A DNA stretch of 64,000 nt from a bacterium. Its GTDB lineage: Bacteria; Electryoneota; RPQS01. Positions 50,657 through 58,590 of the stretch are shown piece by piece (the first letter of the stretch is position 1; each line of letters begins with the position of its first letter). The translations under genes were made by a program, and so were the position numbers. The stretch spans positions 62,001-126,000 of the forward strand of contig JADKHW010000053.1 in the NCBI GenBank assembly GCA_016721565.1, given 5' to 3'. The notes under the pieces are model-generated. The model was given only the letters and a program-made list of their open reading frames with translations, was not told where the DNA came from and did not search any database.

Positions 50657-50782
50657 CGCGGTGATCCTTCATGTTGCATAACACCTGATTCGATCCGTGA
50701 TGCGTTTGAAAGCATCCGAATCACGAACACTGGCTCTCCCATTGCCGAGACGGCGGCACCCGCTATCGAAGTTGTCAAAGAA

Positions 50783-51953
50783 TTAGGGCAGATAGATCAG
50801 CTTCTGAGTCTGCGTAATGCCTGCGCATTCACACTTCAGGAAATACAATCCAGCAGCTTGACCAGAAGCATTCCACTCAAGCTGATGCTCACCTGCGCTC
50901 AATTTCGAGTTAATAAGCGTCGAAACTTCTTGTCCGACGATGTCGAAAATTCGGACCGTGGTTTGACTCTCTTGCGCGACGTTTAATGCAATGCGCACCG
51001 AGCTATTGAACGGATTTGGATAGGCCGCTTGCAACTCAAACGCAACCGGCATCGCAGGATCGCCGACAGCGTTTGGCACTGCAGTTGTAAACGTCCAAGT
51101 TTGTCCGGTGGTTGTACCGGCATCGTTAATCGTATTCACGCGCCATAAGTAAGTCGTGCTCGTGTTCAGATTACCGGCAGGATCAATCGATGTTTGCGTA
51201 ATTGTCCCAATGGATGGCAGCGGCTGCGCTGTGCCGAAGAACACTTCATACGACGTTGCGCCGTCAGCGGCATCCCAAGCGAGAACCGTATTCACAGGCA
51301 CGTTGGTCGCATTGTTCGCGGGGAACGGGCCGGTGGCTTGCGCAGGCGGAGCGACAGTTGTGAAATTCCAAATCGGACCGGCGGTTTCTCCGTCGCCATT
51401 CACTGCGGTGATCTTCCAGAAATACTGTGTATTCGCAGTCAGATTTGAATACGAGAACATCATGCCGGGGAAGTTGTTATTGACAACTGGCGGCGGGTTG
51501 GTCGTACCGAATTGCACGATGTGATGTGTGGCGCCTGTGTCTTCCCAAATCAGGAATCCCAACAGCGGCATACTGGTCGAGTTGTTGTTTGGAATTGGAT
51601 TCGTCGGGGTCGAGGGCGGCGTACCGCCTGCTTCAACGGTGACAGAACCGACCATACCTGGTGCATGGATTTCGCACTCGTAATTGAACACCCCTTCAAG
51701 CGGCGCGGCGAATGCAAAACTATACGTGAATGCCGCAGTAGTCGGATCGCCGCTCCTGAATGTGGCCGGACTATGACTCGTCTCATTCACATTGTGAAAT
51801 CCGCCTGCGAGGCTTAATCCAACGGACGGTATCGCCCTGTTGAATCGTGATATTCGCGGGCGAAAACGAAGACCCTACGAGGTTAACTGTGTGTACCGTG
51901 GCCATGCTTACGCTGGCCAGCATCAAAGCAAGCAAAACGAACATTTTCTTCAT
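50783..51953 (-). CDS. Secreted cupredoxin with fibronectin-like repeats and T9SS tail, one frameshift
   Basis: About 390 codons. ATG at 51953 gives a signal peptide (MKKMFVLLALMLASVSMA). The single plastocyanin-like domain (SFSPANITIQQGDTVRW, FHNVNET, YECEIHAPGM) has His, Cys, His and Met copper ligands. Two fibronectin-like repeats and the tail AYPNPFNSSVRIALNV to KLIYLP follow. One extra C near 51811 breaks the frame between IKP and AGGFHN. The domain is very close to the second cupredoxin domain of the gene at 34972, which suggests shuffling. Likely a surface copper or electron carrier. Confidence 0.87.
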
Positions 51954-52086
51954 CGTTGTCTCCATGATAACGAGTGTACGGGTCGGGCCGGACCTTCTGT
52001 TGCTGAACATGTTGTTGTCCTAAAGGCTAAGTTCTTGGGACCACCAAAATAATAGAATCAAAACTAATCCGGCCTGAATGCACCTG

Positions 52087-52113
52087 CCATTGTTGGTCTC
52101 CAGACCAGCAATG
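52087..52113. repeat. R4 hairpin (ggtctccagacc)
   Basis: Palindrome ccattgttggtctccagacc with right arm agcaatgg; a second copy is at 59700-59727. No gene in the gap 51954-52125. Confidence 0.6.
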
Positions 52114-52125
52114 GCTACATTTTGC

Positions 52126-53160
52126 TTACTTAAGATAGAGTACTTTGTAGATTACGGGTGTGTGATTAATGTTCGCGCGAATAAAGTAAACTCCGGCAGA
52201 GCTATTGGCTTGCCAGAGAAATTCGTTTTGCCCGTTTTGCGATAAGCCTGAGAATAAAGTCTCGACAAATCGTCCCTGGACATCATAGATATCAATTGTT
52301 AGCGGCACATTTCCGATAAGCTGCATCCGCAATGTCGTTGTCCCGTTAAACGGATTCGGAAACGGCGGTTCAAGCATGAAGTCACCGACAAACGGACCTT
52401 GGCTCCCCGAAGATTCTTCAGTAGTGAAGTTCCACTCGGGGCTTGAGGTTGCCCCATCCTCATTGACGGCTTCGACACGCCAATAGTAGAGCGTGTTGAA
52501 TACTAAATCACCCGGATCGAATGCCAGCGCAGTTTGTTGAGCAACGAGCGGAGGTGGAGATGCTGCACCAAAATAAACTCTAAAGGAATCGGCAAACGCC
52601 ACTTCATCCCAATGCAGCTCGACGTTAGCACTCACATTAACGGCCCCGTCGAGCGGAAACGGATGCGAGGGCACGTCAGGCGGATGCGGAACATCCTGCT
52701 CGGTTGCAGTCAGCATGAAGTCACTGTTGGGTCCCGCCTCTGAACCTTGGTGAGCTGCGACATACAACCTTACATCACCAGTACCAAACTGAGGAGCAAC
52801 CCAAGTAAATTCGAGCGTATCTTGATCGAGAGCTATCGAATGCACCCCATTGAGTTCATTCTCTACGGAGTACGTTGCCGTAGCTCCGTTCCCGATCATC
52901 ACACCCGCAGTCAAAGAACTTGCACCCACTCGGCACGACGCATTAAAATTCTTGATCGCCAAACCGGCTGCGGTCAGCCGAATCTGATACATCGAATCAG
53001 GAATGTAGGATTCAGGAAATCCTTCGACAACAACGGTTCCTTCTCCTTCACCGTGACATGAAGATGCACACGACGATGTCCCCGGCGCACCGGAGTTTCC
53101 CACAGTCCACGGTGCCGCCGTTAATGGCGAAATAAATAGTAGTAAAAGGAACAGTTGCAT
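52126..53160 (-). CDS. Secreted CxxxCH protein with fibronectin-like domain and T9SS tail
   Basis: An intact 344-residue member of the CxxxCH group with only one fibronectin-like repeat. Signal peptide MQLFLLLLFISPLTA, then VGNSGAPGTSSCASSCHGEG and FPESYIPDSMYQIRLTA. The repeat DSFRVYFGAASPPP is followed by the tail PPFPNPFNGTTTLRMQL, ending KVLYLK. It differs more from the other two than they do from each other. Role unknown; see the motif discussion in the findings. Confidence 0.9.
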   Translation of the reverse strand: MQLFLLLLFISPLTAAPWTVGNSGAPGTSSCASSCHGEGEGTVVVEGFPESYIPDSMYQIRLTAAGLAIKNFNASCRVGASSLTAGVMIGNGATATYSVENELNGVHSIALDQDTLEFTWVAPQFGTGDVRLYVAAHQGSEAGPNSDFMLTATEQDVPHPPDVPSHPFPLDGAVNVSANVELHWDEVAFADSFRVYFGAASPPPLVAQQTALAFDPGDLVFNTLYYWRVEAVNEDGATSSPEWNFTTEESSGSQGPFVGDFMLEPPFPNPFNGTTTLRMQLIGNVPLTIDIYDVQGRFVETLFSGLSQNGQNEFLWQANSSAGVYFIRANINHTPVIYKVLYLK

Positions 53161-53185
53161 GAGAACAACAAACCGCGATTTTCAA

Positions 53186-53257
53186 GCTACAGCGTCAGCG
53201 CAAGGTTGCCCACTTATGCAAGTGGGCGTTAGCGCATTGGGTCCAGCGTCACGCTGG
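53186..53257 (-). repeat. R3 element, double form, abutting the redoxin stop codon
   Basis: Reading leftward from the TAA: hairpin ccagcgtgacgctgg, acccaa, tgcgctaacg, then a second hairpin gcccacttgcataagtgggc, then TTGCGCTGACGCTGTAGC. It combines both forms of the element. Confidence 0.8.
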
Positions 53258-53887
53258 TTATTTGCGGAATTTGATGGTGCAGCCGAATGCGGCGGTAACT
53301 TTGGGATCGATCTCGGAAGCCTTGCCCTCGACCAATTTCGTCATCGCATTCTGCAGATCGTGAACCTTGACATCTTTGACTTCGGTATTGTCATCAATGC
53401 GGCCTGTGTAGACAACCTTGCCGTCTTTGTCGAGCAAGAACGTCTCGGGAGTACGAGCGGCGCCGTATGCGGTGGCAACCGTGCCGTCTTCGTTAATCAA
53501 ATACGGATAGGGAAGATTCTTTTCTTTGGCCTTCTTCTGCATCCCTTCAAAGCCGTCTTCAGGCTTAATCTTAGGATCGTTTGCGCTAATGGCAACGAAC
53601 TTGATACCCTTGGGTTGAAACTCGTTAGCCAAGGCAATCAATCTATCCTCATAAGCCATCGCAAACGGGCAGTGGTTACAGGTAAACACAACGAGTGTTC
53701 CGACTTCACCGGAGGCACCGGCCAAGCTGACCATCTGCTCGTTTACATTCTTCAATTCAAACGAGGGTGCGGAGGTGCCGATTTCCAAGGCCGCTGCGAC
53801 AGTTTTCTGAGGATACAAAAAGGCACCAGCCACGATGGCGAGAGCAATTGCTGAAAGAATCAAAACCTTCGTGCGCGTCTTAAACAT
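53258..53887 (-). CDS. Exported thioredoxin-fold redoxin
   Basis: A 209-residue protein with an N-terminal membrane anchor or signal (VLILSAIALAIVAGAFLYP) and an AhpC/TSA-type thioredoxin fold: IGTSAPSFELKNVNEQ, the active-site pair in VVFTCNHCPFAMAY, FVAISANDP and TPETFLLDKDGKVVYTGR. The end GCTIKFRK is typical of this redoxin group. ATG at 53887 has ggag at good distance; the longer start at 53923 does not. It would act as a thiol oxidoreductase in the envelope, possibly for the Cys-rich secreted proteins encoded next to it. Confidence 0.92.
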   Translation of the reverse strand: MFKTRTKVLILSAIALAIVAGAFLYPQKTVAAALEIGTSAPSFELKNVNEQMVSLAGASGEVGTLVVFTCNHCPFAMAYEDRLIALANEFQPKGIKFVAISANDPKIKPEDGFEGMQKKAKEKNLPYPYLINEDGTVATAYGAARTPETFLLDKDGKVVYTGRIDDNTEVKDVKVHDLQNAMTKLVEGKASEIDPKVTAAFGCTIKFRK

Positions 53888-54061
53888 GTATTTCTCCAGA
53901 GGGTTATCTGTGACTTGAGTCACATTCCATCAGTTGCCAAAAATGTATCAAATTGATTGCGAAAGTCCGTCAAAAGCCATATTCTATGACTCAGCCTGTC
54001 ACCTTTGTCAACACTATAATTAACCACTTACAGGCGAAAGTATCAACCCACGGAGGTACCC

Positions 54062-54415
54062 ATGAACACTTTTTGTCATATCGAGCTGACCACGACAGAT
54101 CTCGAAAAAGCGGCAAGCTTCTATCGAACTATGTTCGGGTGGAAGATTGATCCCATGAGCGAAGGCTATTGGATGATTACTCTGAACGGTGATTCAGGCG
54201 GCGTAAGCGGCGCATTGATTCAAGTGAATTCCGTCCTCGACAGCGGTGCGCAGAACTATGTGCACGTTGACGACGTCGCCGATGCGCTAAACAAAGCCAA
54301 GTCCTTGGGTGCAAAGGTCACCGACGAAAAACGTCCGCTTCCCCACGAAATGGGCTTCATCGGAATGTTCGAACTTCCCGACGGATATAAATTAGGACTC
54401 TTTAGCCGCAAGTGA
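54062..54415 (+). CDS. VOC family (glyoxalase-like) protein
   Basis: 117 residues forming one vicinal-oxygen-chelate domain: FCHIELTTTDLEKAASFYRT, FGWKIDP, then VHVDDVADALNKAKSLGAKV and MFELPDGYKLGLF. The first metal ligand His (CHIEL) is present. A strong ribosome site ggaggt precedes the ATG. The stop overlaps the start of the cupin gene (GTGA), so the two are translated together. Reaction unknown. Confidence 0.93.
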   Translation: MNTFCHIELTTTDLEKAASFYRTMFGWKIDPMSEGYWMITLNGDSGGVSGALIQVNSVLDSGAQNYVHVDDVADALNKAKSLGAKVTDEKRPLPHEMGFIGMFELPDGYKLGLFSRK

Positions 54416-54771
54416 ACATTATCCCGTTACATTCCTGCGATGAATTTATCGCGGGTGACCACACGCGACTACGCGAAATTCTGCATCCGGACAAAGCTCC
54501 GTTAGCTTTGGGTTACTCCTTGGCTCATGCAAGTCTGGATCCAGGGGTGACTTCAGTACTCCACCGGCTGGCCACGAGCGAGGTTTACTATATCCTCAAG
54601 GGTCGCGGCAAGGTGGAGATAGACGGAAAAACCCGTGAAGTCGGAGTGGGGGACACCATCTACATCGCCCCCTCTTCAACTCAACGAATCACCTGTTTGG
54701 GTCCCGAAATTCTCGAATTTCTTTGCATTGTTGATCCCGCATGGCAGGCCGAGGACGAAGAAATCCTATAA
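54412..54771 (+). CDS. Cupin domain protein
   Basis: 119 residues with a single cupin barrel: the first motif around SVLHRLATSEVYYILKGRG and the second around VGVGDTIYIAPSSTQRITC. GTG start overlapping the VOC stop by four bases. The metal ligands are partly kept (His and Glu in LHRLATSE). Small enzyme or sugar-binding protein, not further assignable. Confidence 0.9.
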   Translation: MNIIPLHSCDEFIAGDHTRLREILHPDKAPLALGYSLAHASLDPGVTSVLHRLATSEVYYILKGRGKVEIDGKTREVGVGDTIYIAPSSTQRITCLGPEILEFLCIVDPAWQAEDEEIL

Positions 54772-54861
54772 TCAAGTTTGTACCCGGGCCGACAAAGACA
54801 GTTTCACGATCTAGCTACTACCTCCCTGCCTCCGGCAGGGGAAGCCCCCAACCCTCTCAAG

Positions 54862-54896
54862 CCTTCGCGCCAGCGGCAACACCCGCTTAACAAGCG
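54862..54896 (-). repeat. R3-like element
   Basis: Reading leftward: hairpin ccgcttgttaagcggg, tgttg, then ccgctggcgcgaagg, a variant of the TTGCGCTGACGC block. Confidence 0.55.
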
Positions 54897-54935
54897 GAAA
54901 GCCTGTCCCTTTTTAGGACAGGCTTTCTCATTCTT
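54897..54935 (+). terminator. Terminator of the VOC-cupin unit
   Basis: Stem gaaagcctgtcc / ggacaggctttc with loop ctttttag and a T-rich tail. Confidence 0.85.
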
Positions 54936-55007
54936 CCCAGTCGCGGAAATCCGCAGACCGTATCGCATCGCAGATCGTTAGACCTGCTTAGGCAAAACTT
55001 GGGAAAC

Positions 55008-55319
55008 TACCAGTTGCTTTCGCGACGCTGACGCGGGGGACGACCACCGCCGCCACCACCACCGCCACCACCTTGGGTACGTTCCGCGCTTCATTCACAT
55101 TCAGCGCACGACCGCCCATTTGCTGGCCGTCCAGCTTCTTGATTGCGTTGGCAGCACCTTCGGCATCCATCTGCACGAAACCAAATCCGCGCGGACGACC
55201 CGTTTCACGGTCCTTAACCAACTCAACAGCTTCCACCGTACCATGCTCGCCGAAAACTTGGCGAGTTCTTCTTCCGTTGCGCTGAACGGAAGGTTACCGA
55301 CATAAAGACGAGTTGCCAT
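55008..55319 (-). CDS. RRM RNA-binding protein with Gly-rich tail, two frameshifts
   Basis: A small RNA-binding protein of the bacterial RRM (Rbp) type. RNP-2 is LYVGNLPF and RNP-1 is RGFGFVQM. Removing an extra T near 55254 joins EELAK to the frame with TVEAVELVKDRETGRP; adding one base near 55085 joins NEA to a tail ERTQ, ten glycines and RPPRQRRESNW with the stop at 55008. The upstream ATG pair is resolved by the ribosome site ggagaa, which fits the second ATG (55319). It is a paralogue of the gene at 55657 and shares its leader. Such proteins act as RNA chaperones, often in the cold. Confidence 0.85.
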
Positions 55320-55383
55320 CGTCATTTCTCCTGTTTCGTCCCTCTTAGGTATTTACTAATCAACACTTTAGAGGATAAAAAAT

Positions 55384-55477
55384 CCTCAGACGACTTCCGT
55401 GGTTACTGCATCGGAATCGCTGAGGGACGAATTTTCGGCGAAACGACGGACAGACTACACAAACTGAAATCGCGAAC
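55384..55477 (-). promoter_or_regulatory. Conserved leader of RRM gene 1: covarying hairpin with U-run
   Basis: In the leftward 5' UTR an 18-base block gcgatttcagtttgtgta (near 55456-55474) is followed by a 43-base hairpin at 55384-55426: outer stem cctcag / ctgagg, inner stem cgattccg / cggaagtcg. Directly after it comes attttttatcc, so the hairpin looks like an intrinsic terminator about 65 bases before the start codon. The leader of the second RRM gene has the same parts. Confidence 0.7.
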
Positions 55478-55565
55478 AGCAGAGGATGGTTTCGGTAATC
55501 CGTCCATCTTACTGCGCGCAATATAAGTACAAACTCTCATTTTTCCAAGTGTTCGAAGCGAAATA

Positions 55566-55604
55566 AAGAAAGTGGGCACCGACAAATCGGCACCCACTTT
55601 TGAT
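55566..55604 (-). terminator. Terminator of RRM gene 2
   Basis: Stem aaagtgggcaccga / tcggcacccacttt (with one loop offset) and T-run reading leftward. Confidence 0.88.
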
Positions 55605-55656
55605 AGGTCAGTCTATATACCGTACTAAGTACGGTGAACTTCCCCCAGAACTGGTG

Positions 55657-55938
55657 TTACCAGTTGCTCTGGCGACGCGGCGGGCGGGAGTTGGTACGCT
55701 CCTTAGCCTCGTTCACGTTCAGGGCACGGCCACCCATCTCGAAGCCGTCAAGCTTCTTGATCGCAGTCGCGGCACCATCAGAGTCCATCTGGACGAAACC
55801 GAAGCCACGCGGGCGACCGGTTTCGCGATCCATCACCAATTCGGCAGTTTCGACGGTTCCGAATTCTCCGAAAACCGTGCGAAGCTCATCTTCCGTTGCA
55901 CTGAACGGAAGGTTTCCAACATAAAGACGTGTTGCCAT
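55657..55938 (-). CDS. RRM RNA-binding protein
   Basis: An intact 93-residue RRM protein: RNP-2 LYVGNLPF, RNP-1 RGFGFVQM, then KKLDGFEMGGRALNVNEAKE and a short basic tail RPPRRQSNW. It lacks the glycine run of its paralogue but ends in the same (R/E)SNW. The second of two ATGs (55938) fits the ribosome site. Single-stranded RNA binding and RNA chaperone function are expected from the family; targets are unknown, but the shared leader suggests autoregulation. Confidence 0.95.
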   Translation of the reverse strand: MATRLYVGNLPFSATEDELRTVFGEFGTVETAELVMDRETGRPRGFGFVQMDSDGAATAIKKLDGFEMGGRALNVNEAKERTNSRPPRRQSNW

Positions 55939-56034
55939 CGTCATTTCTCCTATGTCCCTCATAGTGTTTTCCTCTGAACTCATCCTTAACGGACATTCAG
56001 AGATTGTAAATACAGCACTTAGAAGAGCAAAATG

Positions 56035-56125
56035 CCCTCGAACGACTTCCGTGAATACTGCTTCGGAATCGCGAGGGACAAACGGCGAGACGACGTACAG
56101 GCTTACACAAACTGAAATCGCGAAC
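56035..56125 (-). promoter_or_regulatory. Conserved leader of RRM gene 2: covarying hairpin
   Basis: Same arrangement as for RRM gene 1: block gcgatttcagtttgtgta near 56105-56122, then a 43-base hairpin at 56035-56077 with outer stem ccctcg / cgaggg and inner stem cgattccg / cggaagtcg, followed by cattttgctc. Three adjacent pairs of the outer stem differ from copy 1 but stay paired. Confidence 0.7.
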
Positions 56126-56246
56126 TGTGAAAAGTGGGTTGCGGGACAGTCCCGTTCACCTTTCGATTGCTAATATACGAAAAATTAGTTAAATCTCCTA
56201 ATCGGACTGGAGATGCAGATTCCGGCAAGCTTAGGACCACTGAATA

Positions 56247-56285
56247 GTCAAGCGCCAGCGCCAGCGCACAACCTGCTTAACAAGC
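56247..56285 (-). repeat. R3-like element
   Basis: Reading leftward: hairpin ctgcttgttaagcagg, ttg, then TGCGCTGGCGCTGGCGCTTG. A further GC-rich inverted repeat gcgggcgccg...cgcccgc lies at 56286-56312. Confidence 0.6.
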
Positions 56286-56338
56286 AGCGGGCGCCGATTG
56301 CTCGACGCCCGCTCTGCTTGGATCCCTGATTACAAGGC

Positions 56339-56603
56339 TCAGACAATCGGATTGCCTGAGTGCGAAGTGGCTTTGGTTTCCACCGTGACTCTGCGAGCAC
56401 GGCGGCCATTCTTAACCGGCGCTGCCGGTTCGTTGCTTTCGACGGTCATGCCCTTTTCAACCCATTCCTGCAACGCTTCCTGGGTGAACTTAATTTGCCC
56501 GCCGAGCCTGAAGTGGGGACCCCCACCGCTTATAGCCGTTACGCAGAGCGGCCGGGGTCTTACCGAGAAACTTCGCAGCCTCTTGAACGCTGAGAATCAC
56601 CAT
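56339..56603 (-). CDS. Small helix-turn-helix (excisionase/MerR-like) protein, one frameshift
   Basis: A gene of about 88 codons that no single open frame shows. From ATG 56603 (after aaggag) it reads MVILSVQEAAKFLGKTPAAL and RNGYKRWG; after a five-base G run (56520-56524) the next frame continues FRLGGQIKFTQEALQEWVEK and GRRARRVTVETKATSHSG to the TGA at 56339. The first half is a winged HTH of the HTH_17/excisionase type, the end is basic. One base too many in the G run explains the break. It would bind DNA; there is no integrase nearby, so a recombination role is not supported. Confidence 0.75.
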
Positions 56604-56827
56604 GATCTACTCCTTCTTTGGTTAGATGACTGCTATCCTACAAGCGGAGACCCTGATTTCATCCGCTTGCTATTATTAGACGATTGAACTTTCACGATAG
56701 TTCCCAGTTTCTCACTGACCGTCTAAATACTTGGATATTGAGTCGTTTGAATTTGAAATATTCCCGAGGTTGTCTTGTTAACAGAATGTTATAAAATAGC
56801 TTACAGAATCGAATTTGGAGGCCGCTT

Positions 56828-57208
56828 GTGGATCCGCTGAGCTTTTGGAAAATGGTCGCAGGCATCGCTTTCGTGGCCGCAATCTTCTGGTACTTCTATT
56901 TCCGAGGCAGATCAGGCACTTCTGAACCTCGGGAGCCGCGAAAACTCCAGCAATTCGAGTCCAAGCTGAAAAACGGCCAGTTGGAACCCGCCGAGTACGA
57001 GATCCGGGTTGACCACCCGGTCCAGTGGCTTATCCACCGCTTCGACACGGAACCCGACGACGAGATCTTCGAAATAGAAGAACTCGAGCTTTACCAACTC
57101 CTGCCCGCCGGACACACCACAATCATTGCCTTCTTACCCGAGAAAAAAGGCAAGTACAAAATCATCTTAGGCACCGAGCGCGAGGCAGGCTTGGTCAGGG
57201 TGGTTTGA
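56828..57208 (+). CDS. Membrane-anchored cupredoxin-like protein
   Basis: 126 residues: an N-terminal helix (MVAGIAFVAAIFWYFYF) and a beta domain (LEPAEYEIRVDHPVQWLIHR, FEIEELELYQLLPAGHTTII, GKYKIILG) of the cupredoxin-like type found next to EfeO and in copper proteins. The usual Cys and Met ligands are absent, so copper binding is doubtful. GTG start with ggagg at good distance. Role unknown, possibly envelope metal handling. Confidence 0.7.
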   Translation: MDPLSFWKMVAGIAFVAAIFWYFYFRGRSGTSEPREPRKLQQFESKLKNGQLEPAEYEIRVDHPVQWLIHRFDTEPDDEIFEIEELELYQLLPAGHTTIIAFLPEKKGKYKIILGTEREAGLVRVV

Positions 57209-57412
57209 GGAGAATTTCATCCAAAAATCCATAATAATAGCGAATACTTGACAATAATCTTCAGGACGCTTATATTTTCGGCTTCTGCAAAAACATCTTA
57301 GCTTGTGGGTTGCTACTGCTGGGCAATCATTGAACTGGGTTTGGAAATTTGCTGAATGGGAGAGCTAAGTGACAATAATTTAGCTTTCAAAAAAACAGAA
57401 CGGGGTTCTACA
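57209..57412. other. AT-rich intergenic region
   Basis: No gene or repeat recognised; it should hold the promoter of the methyltransferase gene. Confidence 0.4.
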
Positions 57413-58182
57413 ATGGGATCTGCACAAGATCAAGCAAAAGTTTGGGCGCAAGGCGCCCATGAATGGCCACCAAATTCGAGCCGCACTTTGAGCCGTTATG
57501 GCATCAGATGCTCTCGATGTCGGGGGTAACCAAGGGGACGAAGTTCTTTGATGCCGGTTGCGGCTCGGGTGGAGCCTCAATCATCGCAGAAAGGCGCGGA
57601 GCGAAGGTCGCAGGGTTGGATGCGACGCCAGAGTTAATTTCAATCGCGCAGCAGCGCATGCCGCACGCGCCGTTCGTGTCGGAGATTTGGAAGAGATGCC
57701 GATCGAAGACAAGAGTTTCGACGTGGTGTTCGCCGCCAATGCCGTGCAATTCACCTATGATCCGGCACAAGCCTTAACGGAAATCAAGCGTCTGCTCGCA
57801 CCGAACGGCAAAGCAATCGTAGCCGTGTTCACCGACATCGAACGCAACAACATGGGGACGTTTATCAAGGCGCTTGCAGGATTACTTCCACAGCCGCCGA
57901 AAGTCGGACCGTTCGCCCTCGGCAAGCCCGGCTTATTGGAAACCGCGATTGAAAGAGCGGCGAAAGTTGTTCGTGATGTCGAAGTCCCCTGCGACTTCGT
58001 CTATCCCGATGTCGAAGATTTCTGGGTCACATCCGCTCAGCCGGCCCGTCCCGCGCCGCCATCGCCAACGTTGGCGAAGAAAAAGACCAAGCAAACGCGC
58101 TGGATTCAGTCAAACCCTTCGTAAAACCGAACGGCTCACTGCATCTGAAAAACATCTCGCACGTAGTCACCTTAGAAGCGTA
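57413..58182 (+). CDS. SAM-dependent class I methyltransferase, three frameshifts
   Basis: About 256 codons. The start MGSAQDQAKVWAQGAHEW leads, after a break near 57468, to FEPHFEPLWHQML and the SAM motif FFDAGCGSGGASIIAERRGA; LDATPELISIAQQRM is motif II. After a break near 57672 the frame reads VRVGDLEEMPIEDKSFDVVF and FAANAVQF. A third break near 58045 leads to RAAIANVGEEKDQANALD and a proper stop at 58182. All core motifs of a methyltransferase of the UbiE/11 type are there, so the breaks are probably recent or artefactual. Substrate unknown. Confidence 0.82.
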
Positions 58183-58197
58183 ATAGCTTTCCGATAC

Positions 58198-58232
58198 GCA
58201 AAAACCCCCGACCACATCGGGGGTTTTTTCTA
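58198..58232. terminator. Rho-independent terminator
   Basis: Stem aaacccccga / tcgggggttt followed by ttttt, sixteen bases after the methyltransferase stop. Confidence 0.92.
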
Positions 58233-58234
58233 AA

Positions 58235-58588
58235 TGTCATTGTAGGGGCGGATGGCGATCCGCCTGCTTCCGATTCCCCCCCTGCTCGCGGGGGGGTTAG
58301 GGGGGGTGTCCCAAGCAAAATCGATGTTGTAAACCCCCTTGTCATCCCGCAGCAAGCATGTCCCGTAGGGACGAACCAAGACCCAAGCACCACGAAAATC
58401 CAAGCGCATTCACCAACGTCCAATCACATTGTCATCCTGGAAGGATCTCGTCAAGCAAATTCACAATGTAATGCGCGTCCCTTTGCTTCCCGCCGAGCGG
58501 GGATTTGCAAGCGGCCTGTCCCGGGGGATTCCCCCGAATCCGCATCCCGTGTAGGAGCGCACGATGCTATCCCGTAGAGAATCTAAGC
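58235..58588 (+). repeat. Mosaic of R1, R2 and C/G-run repeats
   Basis: R1 copy tgtaggggcggatggcgatc near 58241, a C/G-run hairpin ccccccctgctcgcggggggg, R2 copies near 58340 (with catgtcccgtagggac) and 58430 (gtcatcctggaaggatct), then a hairpin with ccgccgagcggggat that recurs at 59753. No gene. It directly abuts the 3' end of the first TetR gene. Confidence 0.8.
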
Positions 58589-58590
58589 TA

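Noticed and set aside
56339..56603. Excisionase of an integrated element
   Set aside because: No integrase, attachment repeats or phage genes nearby; the HTH alone does not support it.
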